A stretch of DNA of 34,053 nucleotides from assembly GCA_024653325.1 (NCBI GenBank), contig JANLFX010000029.1:1-34053 (forward strand), given 5' to 3'. Positions 1-8,231 of the stretch are shown piece by piece. The position numbers were made by a program, and so were the translations under genes. Within the stretch, counting starts at the first letter, position 1. Each line of letters begins with the position of its first letter. The notes below the pieces were generated by a model, which did no database searches, was not told where the DNA came from, and saw only the letters and a program-made list of their open reading frames with translations. This DNA comes from Anaerolineae bacterium. GTDB lineage: Bacteria > Chloroflexota > Anaerolineae > JACIWR01.

Positions 1-109
1 GTAACGGATGACCGACGGGACATTTCAAACCCTCAGGATGAAGCATGCGCGACAAGTAGTTGTAACATTCTTGTTCGTCTAGTAAATCGGTGATCGGAAA
101 TTGCATCAT
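1..109 (-). CDS. Transposase N-terminus (partial, runs off the window)
   Basis: Reading the minus strand from an ATG at 109 gives about 36 residues beginning MMQFPITDLLDEQECYNYL and continuing through a start of a zinc-ribbon-like CP..H motif (LKCPVGHPL). A good AGGAG ribosome site lies 8 bases upstream. This opening resembles the zinc-ribbon N-terminus of IS1595-like DDE transposases that are common in Chloroflexota and Planctomycetes; the family call is from memory of that N-terminal pattern. The remainder lies outside the window. It abuts a broken transporter gene on its right, so it is probably the element that interrupted it. Confidence 0.55.
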   Translation of the reverse strand, partial: MMQFPITDLLDEQECYNYLSRMLHPEGLKCPVGHPL

Positions 110-180
110 GGGTATCTCTCCTGCTACGTCTAGTTGTAGCAAGAGTATACCAAGTTTCCGCTTCACCTGGAAACCAACAT

Positions 181-459
181 GAGCCGACTGCTTTTATCGA
201 GCGGCTGGTCATGGTGTTGATCGGCGGTTCCAGCAGCCTGGTGCTGGGTCTGAGCGGCTACGATGCCGGGTTGACAACCCAGCCGCCGTCCGTCGCCCTG
301 GGGATCAGGCTGGGCATGAGCCTGCTGCCAGGCGTGGCCTTGGTCATCTTCCTGATGGCGCTGAAGTATTATCCGCTGGGGAAAGAACAGGTCACGGCCC
401 TCAGGGAGAAATTGAACGCGCTGCACCGCCCAAAGGCAGAGTTGCATCTGGGGGATTGA
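181..459 (+). pseudogene. 3' fragment of an MFS (GPH/MelB-type) symporter
   Basis: The last ~90 codons of a transporter are open here and end with TGA at 457-459. The peptide has two hydrophobic segments separated by a short loop (GYDAGLTTQPPSVALGIRL), then the tail YYPLGKEQVTALREKL. The pattern 'QPPxxxLGIRL...FYPLxxExxxxxRxxL' is the usual C-terminus of glycoside-pentoside-hexuronide cation symporters of the major facilitator superfamily. About 350-400 residues of the normal protein are missing and no start codon with a ribosome site is seen. The transposase reading the other way at 1-109 is the likely cause. The family call is moderately sure; the exact breakpoint is unknown. Confidence 0.55.
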
Positions 460-533
460 TAAGGGCTGGCTGTTATGAAAAGTGGCACAATTGCCGTGCT
501 GGAGCGCGAGTAGAAATGGACGAAAGGTACGCC

Positions 534-3500
534 ATGACCAGGCGATCGGAGACCAATCCACTTGCCGGGCGCACGGCCCCGGCCTCTTTGTCTACATCTG
601 GGACAAACCTGCGGGTCTATCTGTTAGGTCCACCTTGCGTGGAGTGGGTCGGCTGCCCTTGTCGTATTCATCGCCGTCAGGCCCGTGCCCTGTTCTATCG
701 CCTGGCCGCCCGGCTGGAGCCCGTCTCCCGTGAACATTTGTGTTTCCTTTTCTGGTCTGACATTCCAGAATCCACCGCTCGCCGCCACCTCAGTCACCTG
801 CTGACCCACCTTCGTCGCGCCCTGCCTGATCCCGCAGTGTTGCTAGACTACGATGACCAGGTTGGCCTGGACGCCCACCGGGTCTGGTCGGACGTAGTGG
901 CCTTCGAACGGCTGTGTGCTGCTCTCACCTCCATCTCCCTGCGGGGGGTTAGGGGTGAGGTCCTCCAGCAAGCCGTGGACCTCTATCGTGGGCCGTTTCT
1001 GAATGGCTTCTCCTTGCCCACCAGCCCCGAGTTCGAGGCCTGGGCCACCCAGGAGCGCTACACCTGGGAGCGTCTCTATCTGGAGGCACTGGCGATCCTG
1101 ATCGGAGAACGGGCAGCCAGGAAAGAGTATGACGCCGCCATCGCCTATGCCCGGCGTTACCTGGCGACCGATGACCTGGCCGAGGATATGCACCGCCGTC
1201 TCATCGAGCTCTACACTGCAGTTGGTGACCGGAGCGCGGCCCTGCGTCAGTTCGAGCGTTGCGCTGTCGTCTTGGAGCGTGAACTGGGGGTCAGTCCCTT
1301 GCCGGAGACGCGGGCCGTTTACCAAGCCATCCTGGAAGGTCAACCATCGCCGCGCCCGGTGACCAGGCCTGCCTGGACGACCCTACCGGGCCTTGACGTG
1401 CCTCTGGTCGGGCGCGATCGCGCGCTGGGGTGGCTGGATCAGGCATACGCCCGGGCTCAGTCCGGCCACGGGGGAGTCGTCCTGATTTCGGGGGAGCCCG
1501 GCATCGGCAAGTCGCGCCTGATTCAGGAATTCGCTACCCGCCTGCAGGATCGGGCGTTGATCCTGAGTGGCGCCGGCTATCTGGATACGCGGACGATGTC
1601 CTACCAGCCCATTGTTCAGGCCCTGCGCTCCGCGTTTCACACTTCCCGTTTTGCGTTTCCCATGCAACCCGTCTGGTTGGCTGAAGCCTCCCGACTCTTA
1701 CCCGAACTGCGTACCCTGTACCCCGACCTGCCTCCACCGCTGCCAGCCGAACCGGACGAAGCACGCAGTCGCCTGTTTGAGGCCCTATGTCAGATCATCT
1801 TGGGATTGTCTGCTGGTTTCCATCCTGCGCTCCTGTGCCTGGACGACCTCCACTGGGCTGACAGCGCCACCTTGGACTGGCTGGCCTACCTGGGGTGCCG
1901 TGTCCGGGATAGCAGGGATAGACCTGGTGGCTGCCCCCTGCTGATTATCGGCAGTTACCGGAGCGAAGAGGCGGATGCCGTGGGGGTGTTGTGCTACAGC
2001 TTGACCCGGCTGGGAGTCCTCTCTGAACTGAGGCTGTGGGGACTGGACGAGGCAGCGGTTCTACAACTGCTGCGTCACCTCACCCACTCCTCCCCGCACC
2101 GGGGTGAGGGTGAGGTCGCCCGCCGGCTCCAACAGGCTACAGGCGGCAACCCCTTCTTTCTGCTGGAGACGCTCCGATTGCTCATAGAGTCGGGCCGGCC
2201 GCTGGAGGAGTTGATCCATGCGGAAGATTTGCCCCTGCCCGATACCGTTCGGGAGGCGGTAGAGGCACGGCTGGAGCGTCTCAGCCCGGTGGCCCGTCAG
2301 GTGGTGGAGGCGGGGGCCATCCTGGGCCCGACTTTCAACCTTGACCTGGTGCGCCTGACGGCAGGACGTCGGGAGATGGAAACAATGGACGGCCTGGACG
2401 AATTGGTGGCCCGGCAACTGCTGGTAGAGCACGATCCAAGGTATGGTTTCCAGCACGAGATGATTCGGCGGATCGTGAAGACAACCTTGAGCCCGGTACG
2501 CTGCCAGTTGCTGCACCGACGCGCCGGCCGGGCGCTGGAGCAAATGGAGCCGGATGCGTTGGCCGCTCTGGCGCGCCACTTCGAGGCTGGCGGCAGGATG
2601 GAGAAAGCGTTGCATTACCATAGCTTGGCAGCTCAACAGGCCGAAGCCACGTTCGCCTGGCGGGAGGTGGAAGAACATCAGAGCCGAATGCTGGCGTTGT
2701 TGGACCAGCTTGACCCCGGCTGCTCACAGCCTGTCTATCTGGCCCAGCGCGGGCAGGTGCTGGTCAAGCGGGCCCAGCAGCGTCACCTCCAAGGCCGGCT
2801 GGCAGAGCGAGACGCTGACCTGATGGAGTTGATGGCTCTGGCTGAAACCAGCGGTAATGAGAGTCTACGCCTGCAGGCACTGATCTATCGCACCCGCTAC
2901 TTGAACCTGGGAGGATGGTACGAAAAGTCCATTACCACAGCCGAGGAAGGCCTGGCCTTAGCCGAGCACCTGAACGATACATCGGCACGCTGTGACCTAC
3001 TGGTCCAGATCGGCTTCGCCCATTACTTCCTGGGCCAGCCGTGGCAAGGGCTTACCGCTTTGGAGTCTGCCCTGGCTCTGGCTGAAGAAAAAGCTGGCCC
3101 TGAGATACTGGGATCTATCACCCACCACCTGGGCTATGTGTGTCTTCACCTGGGAGAGTATGCCGAGGCGCTTGCTTACATGCAGGAAGCGTATGCCTGC
3201 CACCAGGAGATGGGTGATTACAACGGGATGGCCTGGGCTGGGCTGGATATTGGCTTTCTGCACCTGAAACTAGGGCACTTCGCTGAAGCTGAGCGACATC
3301 TGACCGAAAGCCTGGCCCTGACCCAGCGGATCGGCGTCCGGCCAGCCGAGGCATACGCTCTGACCTATCTGGGCTACTGGCAGCTCTACCGGGGTGATTA
3401 TGCCGCGGCAGCCGACCGCCTGCAACAGACATTGCCCATGCAGCAAGCGGTGCAATATGAGCACGGGGCGGTGGCAGCCGAGATGGGGATAGGATTTGCC

Positions 3501-4121
3501 TTTTACCACCTGGGTGATCTCGCTAAGGCCCGGCATTGGCTGCAGGGTGCCGTCAAGCGTGCTCGTGCGGTGGCTCACCGCCGGCGCCTGGCCAAAGCGC
3601 TCATCGGGCTTGGTCTGGTGGAGCTAGCAGACGATGAGCCACTGGCCGCCCACTGCTACCTGACGGAGGCGGTGGAGTTGGCCCGGAGCAGCGAGTGCCG
3701 GGAGAATCTGGCACTGGGCCTGGCCATCCTGGCGCGCATCAAACGGCAGCAGGGTGATCTTGCCGGCGCTATGGCCTATGCCTGCGAAGCAATGCGCACT
3801 GCCCAGGAGATCGGCCTGGCGGTGTGTGAGATGTTGAGCGAGATGGAGACCGGCCTGGCCCTGCTGGCCCAGGGGAAAGTCGAGGCAGCCCTGGAGCACA
3901 CCGAACGGGCCATCGCCCTCTTGCCCCAGGCCCACGAAGGCTGGATCGGCACCGAGGAGGTCCATCGCGCCCACGCCCGGGTTCTGCAAGCCCTGGGCCG
4001 CATCGAAGAGGCTGACGAGCAGGACCGGCGTGCCCAGGCCATCATCGCGGCCAAGGCCGACCGCATCCCTGACCCCCAGCAGCGGCGGCGCTACCTCCAA
4101 TCCGTGAAACGTGATGTGTGA
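534..4121 (+). CDS. BTAD/SARP-type regulator with AAA ATPase and TPR region
   Basis: A 1195-residue transcriptional regulator. Residues ~25-110 look like an OmpR-type winged helix (RVYLLGPPCVEW...HLSHLLTHLRRALP). Residues ~115-270 are a bacterial transcriptional activator domain (LYRGPFLNGF, ERELGVSPLPETRAVY). An AAA/STAND ATPase follows, with Walker A GEPGIGKS at 320-327 and Walker B LLCLDDLHWAD near 433-443, and GGNPFFLLE downstream. From ~715 to the end come helical TPR repeats rich in YxxALAYxxEA patterns. This architecture matches large SARP/LuxR-like sensors. I chose ATG 534, preceded by AAAGG at 6 bases; ATG 516 is also possible. Two GC-rich hairpin sequences sit in frame inside the gene. 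The next gene's promoter carries 11-bp direct repeats of the kind SARPs bind, so that gene may be a target. The ligand is unknown. Confidence 0.88.
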   Translation: MTRRSETNPLAGRTAPASLSTSGTNLRVYLLGPPCVEWVGCPCRIHRRQARALFYRLAARLEPVSREHLCFLFWSDIPESTARRHLSHLLTHLRRALPDPAVLLDYDDQVGLDAHRVWSDVVAFERLCAALTSISLRGVRGEVLQQAVDLYRGPFLNGFSLPTSPEFEAWATQERYTWERLYLEALAILIGERAARKEYDAAIAYARRYLATDDLAEDMHRRLIELYTAVGDRSAALRQFERCAVVLERELGVSPLPETRAVYQAILEGQPSPRPVTRPAWTTLPGLDVPLVGRDRALGWLDQAYARAQSGHGGVVLISGEPGIGKSRLIQEFATRLQDRALILSGAGYLDTRTMSYQPIVQALRSAFHTSRFAFPMQPVWLAEASRLLPELRTLYPDLPPPLPAEPDEARSRLFEALCQIILGLSAGFHPALLCLDDLHWADSATLDWLAYLGCRVRDSRDRPGGCPLLIIGSYRSEEADAVGVLCYSLTRLGVLSELRLWGLDEAAVLQLLRHLTHSSPHRGEGEVARRLQQATGGNPFFLLETLRLLIESGRPLEELIHAEDLPLPDTVREAVEARLERLSPVARQVVEAGAILGPTFNLDLVRLTAGRREMETMDGLDELVARQLLVEHDPRYGFQHEMIRRIVKTTLSPVRCQLLHRRAGRALEQMEPDALAALARHFEAGGRMEKALHYHSLAAQQAEATFAWREVEEHQSRMLALLDQLDPGCSQPVYLAQRGQVLVKRAQQRHLQGRLAERDADLMELMALAETSGNESLRLQALIYRTRYLNLGGWYEKSITTAEEGLALAEHLNDTSARCDLLVQIGFAHYFLGQPWQGLTALESALALAEEKAGPEILGSITHHLGYVCLHLGEYAEALAYMQEAYACHQEMGDYNGMAWAGLDIGFLHLKLGHFAEAERHLTESLALTQRIGVRPAEAYALTYLGYWQLYRGDYAAAADRLQQTLPMQQAVQYEHGAVAAEMGIGFAFYHLGDLAKARHWLQGAVKRARAVAHRRRLAKALIGLGLVELADDEPLAAHCYLTEAVELARSSECRENLALGLAILARIKRQQGDLAGAMAYACEAMRTAQEIGLAVCEMLSEMETGLALLAQGKVEAALEHTERAIALLPQAHEGWIGTEEVHRAHARVLQALGRIEEADEQDRRAQAIIAAKADRIPDPQQRRRYLQSVKRDV
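924..959 (+). repeat. Hairpin element embedded in the BTAD gene, copy A
   Basis: CTCACC at 924-929 and GGTGAG at 954-959 bracket further C-rich/G-rich pairing around a TGCG loop. The insert is translated in frame as about 12 residues (TSISLRGVRGEV region) between two helices of the activator domain. The general shape CTCACC..CCCT..GGGG..GGTGAG is like short palindromic repeats spread through Chloroflexota genomes. The copy number in this genome cannot be judged from one window. Confidence 0.5.
2078..2115 (+). repeat. Hairpin element embedded in the BTAD gene, copy B
   Basis: CCTCACCC at 2078-2085 pairs with GGGTGAGG at 2108-2115, and CCCC 2092-2095 pairs with GGGG 2101-2104. It is translated in frame as LTHSSPHRGEGEV, just before the conserved ATPase stretch ARRLQQATGGNPFFLLE. 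It has the same orientation and overall design as copy A at 924-959. Confidence 0.5.
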
Positions 4122-4142
4122 CGGTTGCGCCTCACGTTTCAC
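4104..4142. repeat. 11-bp inverted repeat over the BTAD stop codon
   Basis: GTGAAACGTGA at 4104-4114 is matched perfectly by TCACGTTTCAC at 4132-4142 with a 17-base loop that contains the TGA stop (4119-4121). No T-run follows, so it is not a classic intrinsic terminator. It could be an mRNA end stabiliser or a protein site just upstream of the following promoter. Confidence 0.5.
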
Positions 4143-4148
4143 GCCCCA

Positions 4149-4184
4149 TTTGTAGCCATTTTGTAGCCACCCTTGTGCTATACT
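4149..4184 (+). promoter_or_regulatory. Promoter with 11-bp direct repeats, SARP-like operator
   Basis: TTTGTAGCCA occurs at 4149-4158 and again at 4160-4169, an exact 11-bp period. Nine bases further on is an extended -10, TGC followed by TATACT at 4179-4184. SARP/BTAD activators are known to bind short direct repeats spaced one helical turn apart, ending roughly 8 bp before the -10, in place of a good -35. The site lies between a BTAD regulator and the ABM-like gene at 4256, so self- or neighbour-regulation is a reasonable inference. Confidence 0.55.
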
Positions 4185-4255
4185 GCTATCCAGAGTTGGG
4201 TAGCAGTTTTTATTTCTTCGGTGGTGGAAATCGGACGGGGAGGAGGTGATTGGCG

Positions 4256-4570
4256 ATGGTGCTCTACGTCGTAAAGTGGGACGTCCACCCGGACAAGGCG
4301 GAGGCATACGTGCAGTTCACTCAAAGTGCGATCCAGCGCACCCTGGCCGTGCCAGGGGTGGTCGAGTTTCGGGCCTACCGGCCGGCTGCCGGCGCATCCC
4401 AGGCCCTGGTGACCTACGAGTTCGCGGACCTGGCGACCTGGGCTGCCTGGTATGCCCATGAGGAGGCCCAGAACGTGTTGGCTGAACTGCGCACCCTCAC
4501 GCTCAATGTGACTACCGAACTCTGGGGGCCGTCACCGCTGGTGCCCAAGCCCATCCGCCCTGGTGGGTAG
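4256..4570 (+). CDS. Small ABM-fold (dimeric alpha-beta barrel) protein
   Basis: A protein of about 104 residues starting at ATG 4256, chosen because a strong AGGAGGTG lies 7 bases upstream; a TTG at 4250 would sit on top of that site. The sequence pattern VLYVVKWDVHPDKAEAYVQF, then PGVVEFRAYRP, then LVTYEFADLATWAAWYAHEE matches antibiotic-biosynthesis-monooxygenase-like dimeric alpha/beta barrels, which include small monooxygenases, haem-degrading proteins and many unassigned members. No residues point to a particular substrate. It has its own extended -10 promoter with direct repeats and follows the BTAD regulator, whose likely target it is. Confidence 0.7.
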   Translation: MVLYVVKWDVHPDKAEAYVQFTQSAIQRTLAVPGVVEFRAYRPAAGASQALVTYEFADLATWAAWYAHEEAQNVLAELRTLTLNVTTELWGPSPLVPKPIRPGG

Positions 4571-4867
4571 GCCGGGTTTCCAATTGCAAGGGACTGACCC
4601 TGTCTCCTGGCCAGGCTCCATCCTAGTGTTAACACGGAAAGAGAGTAAGCCCGATGGCCACAGATCTCAGACTCATCTGGCTACGCCGCGTCCTCTTCGT
4701 AAAAGCCCTCCTCACCCTCACCAGTGAAATTCTTGCCCGAAAAGCAAAAATCTGCGGGACACGGATGAATGCAGACAAACGCGGACTTTTTATCGGTGTT
4801 CTCCGTGTAAATCCGCGTCCTAAATCGCCTTGTTTGGTTCCGGTTTGGCCGGGTTAGGGAGGTGACC
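4571..4867. repeat. Intergenic stretch holding a palindromic repeat
   Basis: No convincing gene. At 4751-4820 lie interleaved complementary heptamers: ACACGGA (4759-4765) with TCCGTGT (4802-4808), and ACGCGGA (4779-4785) with TCCGCGT (4812-4818). This 'ACACGGAT..CGCGGA..TCCGTGTAAATCCGCGTCC' pattern is a dispersed non-coding repeat type I recognise from environmental genomes. The short ORF across it is not a credible protein. Confidence 0.5.
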
Positions 4868-6466
4868 ATGAAGCCCATCGCCTCTCGTCCGCGTTTCTTG
4901 CTTGGGCTGTTGCCGCTCATCGTTGCGCTCTGTGCTCCGTCTGCCATAGTGCCAACCGTTGTGTCAACGGTACCGCCAGCTCACATTCTTGAAACTCTAC
5001 CGTCTACTCCTACTATGCTCCAGGGGGCGGTTTATTATGTTGCCCCCACAGGGAATGACGCCAACCCCGGAACGCTGGACAAGCCCTGGCGGACGATCCA
5101 ACATGCGGCTGATACGCTCGTGGCGGGTGAAACCGTTTACCTCCGCGCCGGGGTCTATCATGAACGGGTTATGCCGCAAAACTCCGGTGGCCCGGGCAGT
5201 GAGATTACGTATGCCGCCTATCCAGGTGAAACCCCCACGCTGAACGGAGACGGCATCACCCTTCCAGATGACTTGGCCGGCCTGTTCGAGATCGCCAGCA
5301 GAAGCTATATTCGCCTTACAGGTTTGCGCGTGATCAACGCCGGCCCTTTCGCCAACAATGCCGCCATTCTGGTCAGCGATTCTGAGCACGTCACGATCCA
5401 GAACTGCACCACCTCCCACACTGCCTCGTCGGGGATCGGCGTGTGGGGCAGCCAGCACATCGTGATTGAGGGCAATACGGTCGAGCAGGCCGGGCTCGGC
5501 GGAGGGCAGGAATGCATCACCGTGGCCGGGGCCGATGCTTTCGAGGTGCGGAACAACACCGTGCTCGACTGCGAAAAAGAGGGCATTGACGCCAAAGATG
5601 GCTCGTCTAACGGCCTGATCGCCCGCAATGCGGTCAATCACCCGCGCGCCGTCGGCATCTACGTGGACGCCTGGGACAAGCCCACCCACGACATCACCGT
5701 CTCCCAAAACATTGTGTTCGATTCGGCGGAGAGCGCCGGTTTCACCGTCGCCTCCGAGATGGGTGGGCTGCTCACGAACATTCGCCTGGAAAACAACATC
5801 GCCTACCACAACCAGACCTACGGCATCGAGATATCGCGCTGCTGTACCGAGAGCCAGCCGATGGACGGCATCGTCATCGTCAACAACACGCTCTACGAGA
5901 ACGGCAACGGCGTGGATTGGGGCGGAGGCATCATCGCCGACAATGCCCAGGCGCAGAATGTAGTCATCCGCAACAACATTGCCAGCCAGAACCTGACCTT
6001 TCAGATCGCCGTCGCCGCCGACATCCCGGCTGGCAACGTGACCGTGGATCACAACCTGATTGACGGCTATCGCGGCTACGAGGACGAAGTGTACGGCGAG
6101 GATTACGTAGAAGGTGACCCACGTTTCGTGGACGTCGCATCCGCGAACTTTCATCTCCACTCTGACTCACCGGCGATTGACCGCGGTTCTGCCACCGGTG
6201 CTCCTAACGTGGACATGGACGGCGACCATCGGCCCGCCGGCGCCGGCTATGACATCGGCGCGGATGAATGGCGGACCGTTGCCCCGACGAAGGTCTATCT
6301 GCCGCTGGTAGGCAAATCCATGGCCGCGGTCTTGTCTCACCCTGAGCCAAGGCCGGCCGGTAGCAGGTGGGACAGAAGGAGGAAAAGGGCAAGAGATGAA
6401 AAACCGAGTGCTTCCCTTCGTTCCCCAACGGGTCACCCTGTAGGGGCAGGCCTTGCGCCTGCCTAA
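4868..6466 (+). CDS. Exported right-handed parallel beta-helix protein
   Basis: Starts at ATG 4868 behind AGGGAGGTG. Residues ~1-25 form a signal peptide (FLLGLLPLIVALCAPSA). YYVAPTGNDANPGTLDKPW near residue 52 is the DUF1565-like opening of pectate-lyase-type beta-helices, followed by coils such as ITVSQNIVFD, IRLENNIAYHN, VVIRNNIASQN. The end has a DIGADEW cap typical of these folds and then KVYLPLVGKS, a C-terminal motif seen in many Chloroflexota exported proteins. After that, the remaining ~45 residues are unlike the family: they are low-complexity and finish in VGAGLAPA, which is a translated palindromic repeat. The original stop was therefore probably lost near 6320. Likely a secreted or surface carbohydrate-active or adhesive protein; substrate unknown. 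Confidence 0.8.
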   Translation: MKPIASRPRFLLGLLPLIVALCAPSAIVPTVVSTVPPAHILETLPSTPTMLQGAVYYVAPTGNDANPGTLDKPWRTIQHAADTLVAGETVYLRAGVYHERVMPQNSGGPGSEITYAAYPGETPTLNGDGITLPDDLAGLFEIASRSYIRLTGLRVINAGPFANNAAILVSDSEHVTIQNCTTSHTASSGIGVWGSQHIVIEGNTVEQAGLGGGQECITVAGADAFEVRNNTVLDCEKEGIDAKDGSSNGLIARNAVNHPRAVGIYVDAWDKPTHDITVSQNIVFDSAESAGFTVASEMGGLLTNIRLENNIAYHNQTYGIEISRCCTESQPMDGIVIVNNTLYENGNGVDWGGGIIADNAQAQNVVIRNNIASQNLTFQIAVAADIPAGNVTVDHNLIDGYRGYEDEVYGEDYVEGDPRFVDVASANFHLHSDSPAIDRGSATGAPNVDMDGDHRPAGAGYDIGADEWRTVAPTKVYLPLVGKSMAAVLSHPEPRPAGSRWDRRRKRARDEKPSASLRSPTGHPVGAGLAPA

Positions 6467-6490
6467 ATGCGGGCGACCGCAAGGGTCGCC
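6441..6490. repeat. Paired hairpin repeat at a gene junction
   Basis: Two adjacent hairpins: GGCAGGC (6445-6451) with GCCTGCC (6457-6463), and GGCGACC (6472-6478) with GGTCGCC (6484-6490). Translated one way it gives VGAGLAPA at the end of the beta-helix ORF; in another frame it gives CGRPQGSP at the front of the next ORF. It is a dispersed repeat, not coding sequence. Confidence 0.65.
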
Positions 6491-6521
6491 TACACATCAA
6501 CCAGAGATAAGGAGAAAAGCG

Positions 6522-8219
6522 ATGAAAACTCAAACCCTTATCACCATTTTGGTCGTGTTGGCCCTGTCCCTCGTGCTGTCCAGGTCGCTTATCACGGCCC
6601 AAGGCCCGGAACCGCCGGTCTCCCCCCGCGTCGGGGGGACGGAAGGGGGGTCTATCCAGGCCACGCTGGGCACCGCCTTCACCTACCAAGGTCAACTGAA
6701 ACAGAGCGGCAGCCCGGTCAACGGCAATTGCGACTTCCAGTTCAGTCTCTACGACGCCGCCAGCAACGGCAGCCAAATCGGCAGCACCCAGAGCAAGGCC
6801 GACGTCTCCGTGAGCAACGGCCTCTTCACCATCCCCGACCTGGACTTTGGCAGTAGCGCTTTCACCGGTGACGCCCGCTGGTTGCAGGTAGCGGTGCGCT
6901 GCCCGACGGGAAGCGGCATGTACACCAACCTCAGCCCCCGGCAGGCCATCACCGCCGCCCCGTATGCGCTGGGGCTGCGGCCGGGAGCCAGCATCAGCGG
7001 GGCGGAAGGATCATATTCTACCCTTAACGTGCTTAATGGCTGGCCTGGCGGGGTTTGGCCGCCTGAGAAGCGGGCCATCGCGGGTTGGACCAACGATGGC
7101 ACAGCTTTATGGGGTGCGGCGGACAGCGGCACGGGCGTGTACGGCGTTGCCGCCGCCACCAGCGGCGAGACCTACGGTGTGGCCGGTGTGAGCGCGAGCC
7201 TGGCCGGCGCGGGCGTATACGGCCTGAACACCGCTACCAGCGGCTACGCGTACGGCGTGCGGGGCGATACCGCCAGCACCCTGGGCCGTGGTGTGGTCGG
7301 CTGGGCCAGAGCCACGAGCGGCTACACCATCGGCGTGTGGGGCCGCAGTGACAGCACCGATGGCGCCGGCGTGGTCGGCCATGCCCTGGCTACCAGTGGC
7401 GAGACTCACGGCGTACGGGGCCAGAGCGACAGCCCGAACGGCCGCGGTGTGGTCGGCTGGGCCACTGCCACCAGTGGCAATAACTATGGTGTGCTGGGAC
7501 AGAGCAGCAGTACCAGTGGCATCGGCGTATATGGCCGGGCTACCGCCACCAGCGGCAACGCCGCAGGCGTGGTTGGCAGCAGCACCAGCACCGACGGTGT
7601 CGGCGTGTTCGGATCGAGCGAGGGCAGGGACGGCATCGGCGTCTACGGCACCGCCCCCGATACCGGCTATGCGGGGTACTTTTTGGGGGATGTCCATGTC
7701 GAGGGCACGCTCAGCAAAGCGGCCGGCGGGTTCAAGATTGACCACCCCCTCGACCCGGCCAACAAGTACCTCAACCATTCCTTCGTCGAATCGCCGGATA
7801 TGAAGAATATCTACGACGGCGTGGTCCTGCTGGACACCAGGGGCGAGGCCTGGGTCCAATTGCCCGAATGGTTCGAGGCTCTCAATCGGGACTTTCGCTA
7901 TCAGCTGGCCGCCATCGGCGCGCCTATGCCCAACCTCTACATCGCTCAGGAGATCCAGGACAACCGCTTCCAGATCGCCGGTGGCGTTCCGGGGATGAAG
8001 GTCTCCTGGCAGGTGACCGGCATCCGCCATGACCCCTTTGCCGAGCAAAACCGCATTCCGGTGGAAGAAGAAAAGTCCGCCGACGAACGGGGCACCTACC
8101 TCTACCCCGCCGGCTACGGCCGGCCGGAGGAGATGGGGTTAGACTACCAGCGCCATGCCCGGCTTTTCGAGCGAGGGTTTGAAGCGCCGCCGGACATCAG
8201 CGGAGCCGATGAGCGGTGA
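6522..8219 (+). CDS. Exported protein with six 26-residue GV(Y/V)G repeats
   Basis: A protein of 565 residues. I start it at ATG 6522, behind AAGGAGAAAAGCG, because the upstream in-frame codons come from a palindromic repeat. Residues ~1-28 are a signal peptide. Next is a domain around LGTAFTYQGQL...FQFSLYDAA...NLSPRQAITAAPYAL, common in surface proteins of Chloroflexota and Planctomycetes. Nucleotides 7134-7601 encode six exact-length 26-residue repeats of the form GV-G-ATSG-GV-G-S-S. The C-terminal part (GDVHVEGTLSKAAGGFKIDHP onward) is a conserved non-repeated domain reminiscent of tail-fibre/spike ends. It lies between two other secreted proteins on the same strand. Probably an extended surface or appendage protein; the function is not known. 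Confidence 0.75.
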   Translation: MKTQTLITILVVLALSLVLSRSLITAQGPEPPVSPRVGGTEGGSIQATLGTAFTYQGQLKQSGSPVNGNCDFQFSLYDAASNGSQIGSTQSKADVSVSNGLFTIPDLDFGSSAFTGDARWLQVAVRCPTGSGMYTNLSPRQAITAAPYALGLRPGASISGAEGSYSTLNVLNGWPGGVWPPEKRAIAGWTNDGTALWGAADSGTGVYGVAAATSGETYGVAGVSASLAGAGVYGLNTATSGYAYGVRGDTASTLGRGVVGWARATSGYTIGVWGRSDSTDGAGVVGHALATSGETHGVRGQSDSPNGRGVVGWATATSGNNYGVLGQSSSTSGIGVYGRATATSGNAAGVVGSSTSTDGVGVFGSSEGRDGIGVYGTAPDTGYAGYFLGDVHVEGTLSKAAGGFKIDHPLDPANKYLNHSFVESPDMKNIYDGVVLLDTRGEAWVQLPEWFEALNRDFRYQLAAIGAPMPNLYIAQEIQDNRFQIAGGVPGMKVSWQVTGIRHDPFAEQNRIPVEEEKSADERGTYLYPAGYGRPEEMGLDYQRHARLFERGFEAPPDISGADER

Positions 8220-8231
8220 AAGGAGGCGGCC

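Noticed and set aside
4654-4857. 67-codon ORF between the ABM and beta-helix genes
   Set aside because: It lies across an interleaved palindromic repeat that is non-coding elsewhere, and has no ribosome site.
4997-6160. 387-codon open frame on the minus strand opposite the beta-helix gene
   Set aside because: It is the high-GC shadow of a gene with a clear signal peptide and fold; it has no ribosome site and no recognisable motif.
7126-7700. Non-coding tandem repeat
   Set aside because: The 78-base units keep the reading frame and encode a regular 26-residue pattern, so this is coding.
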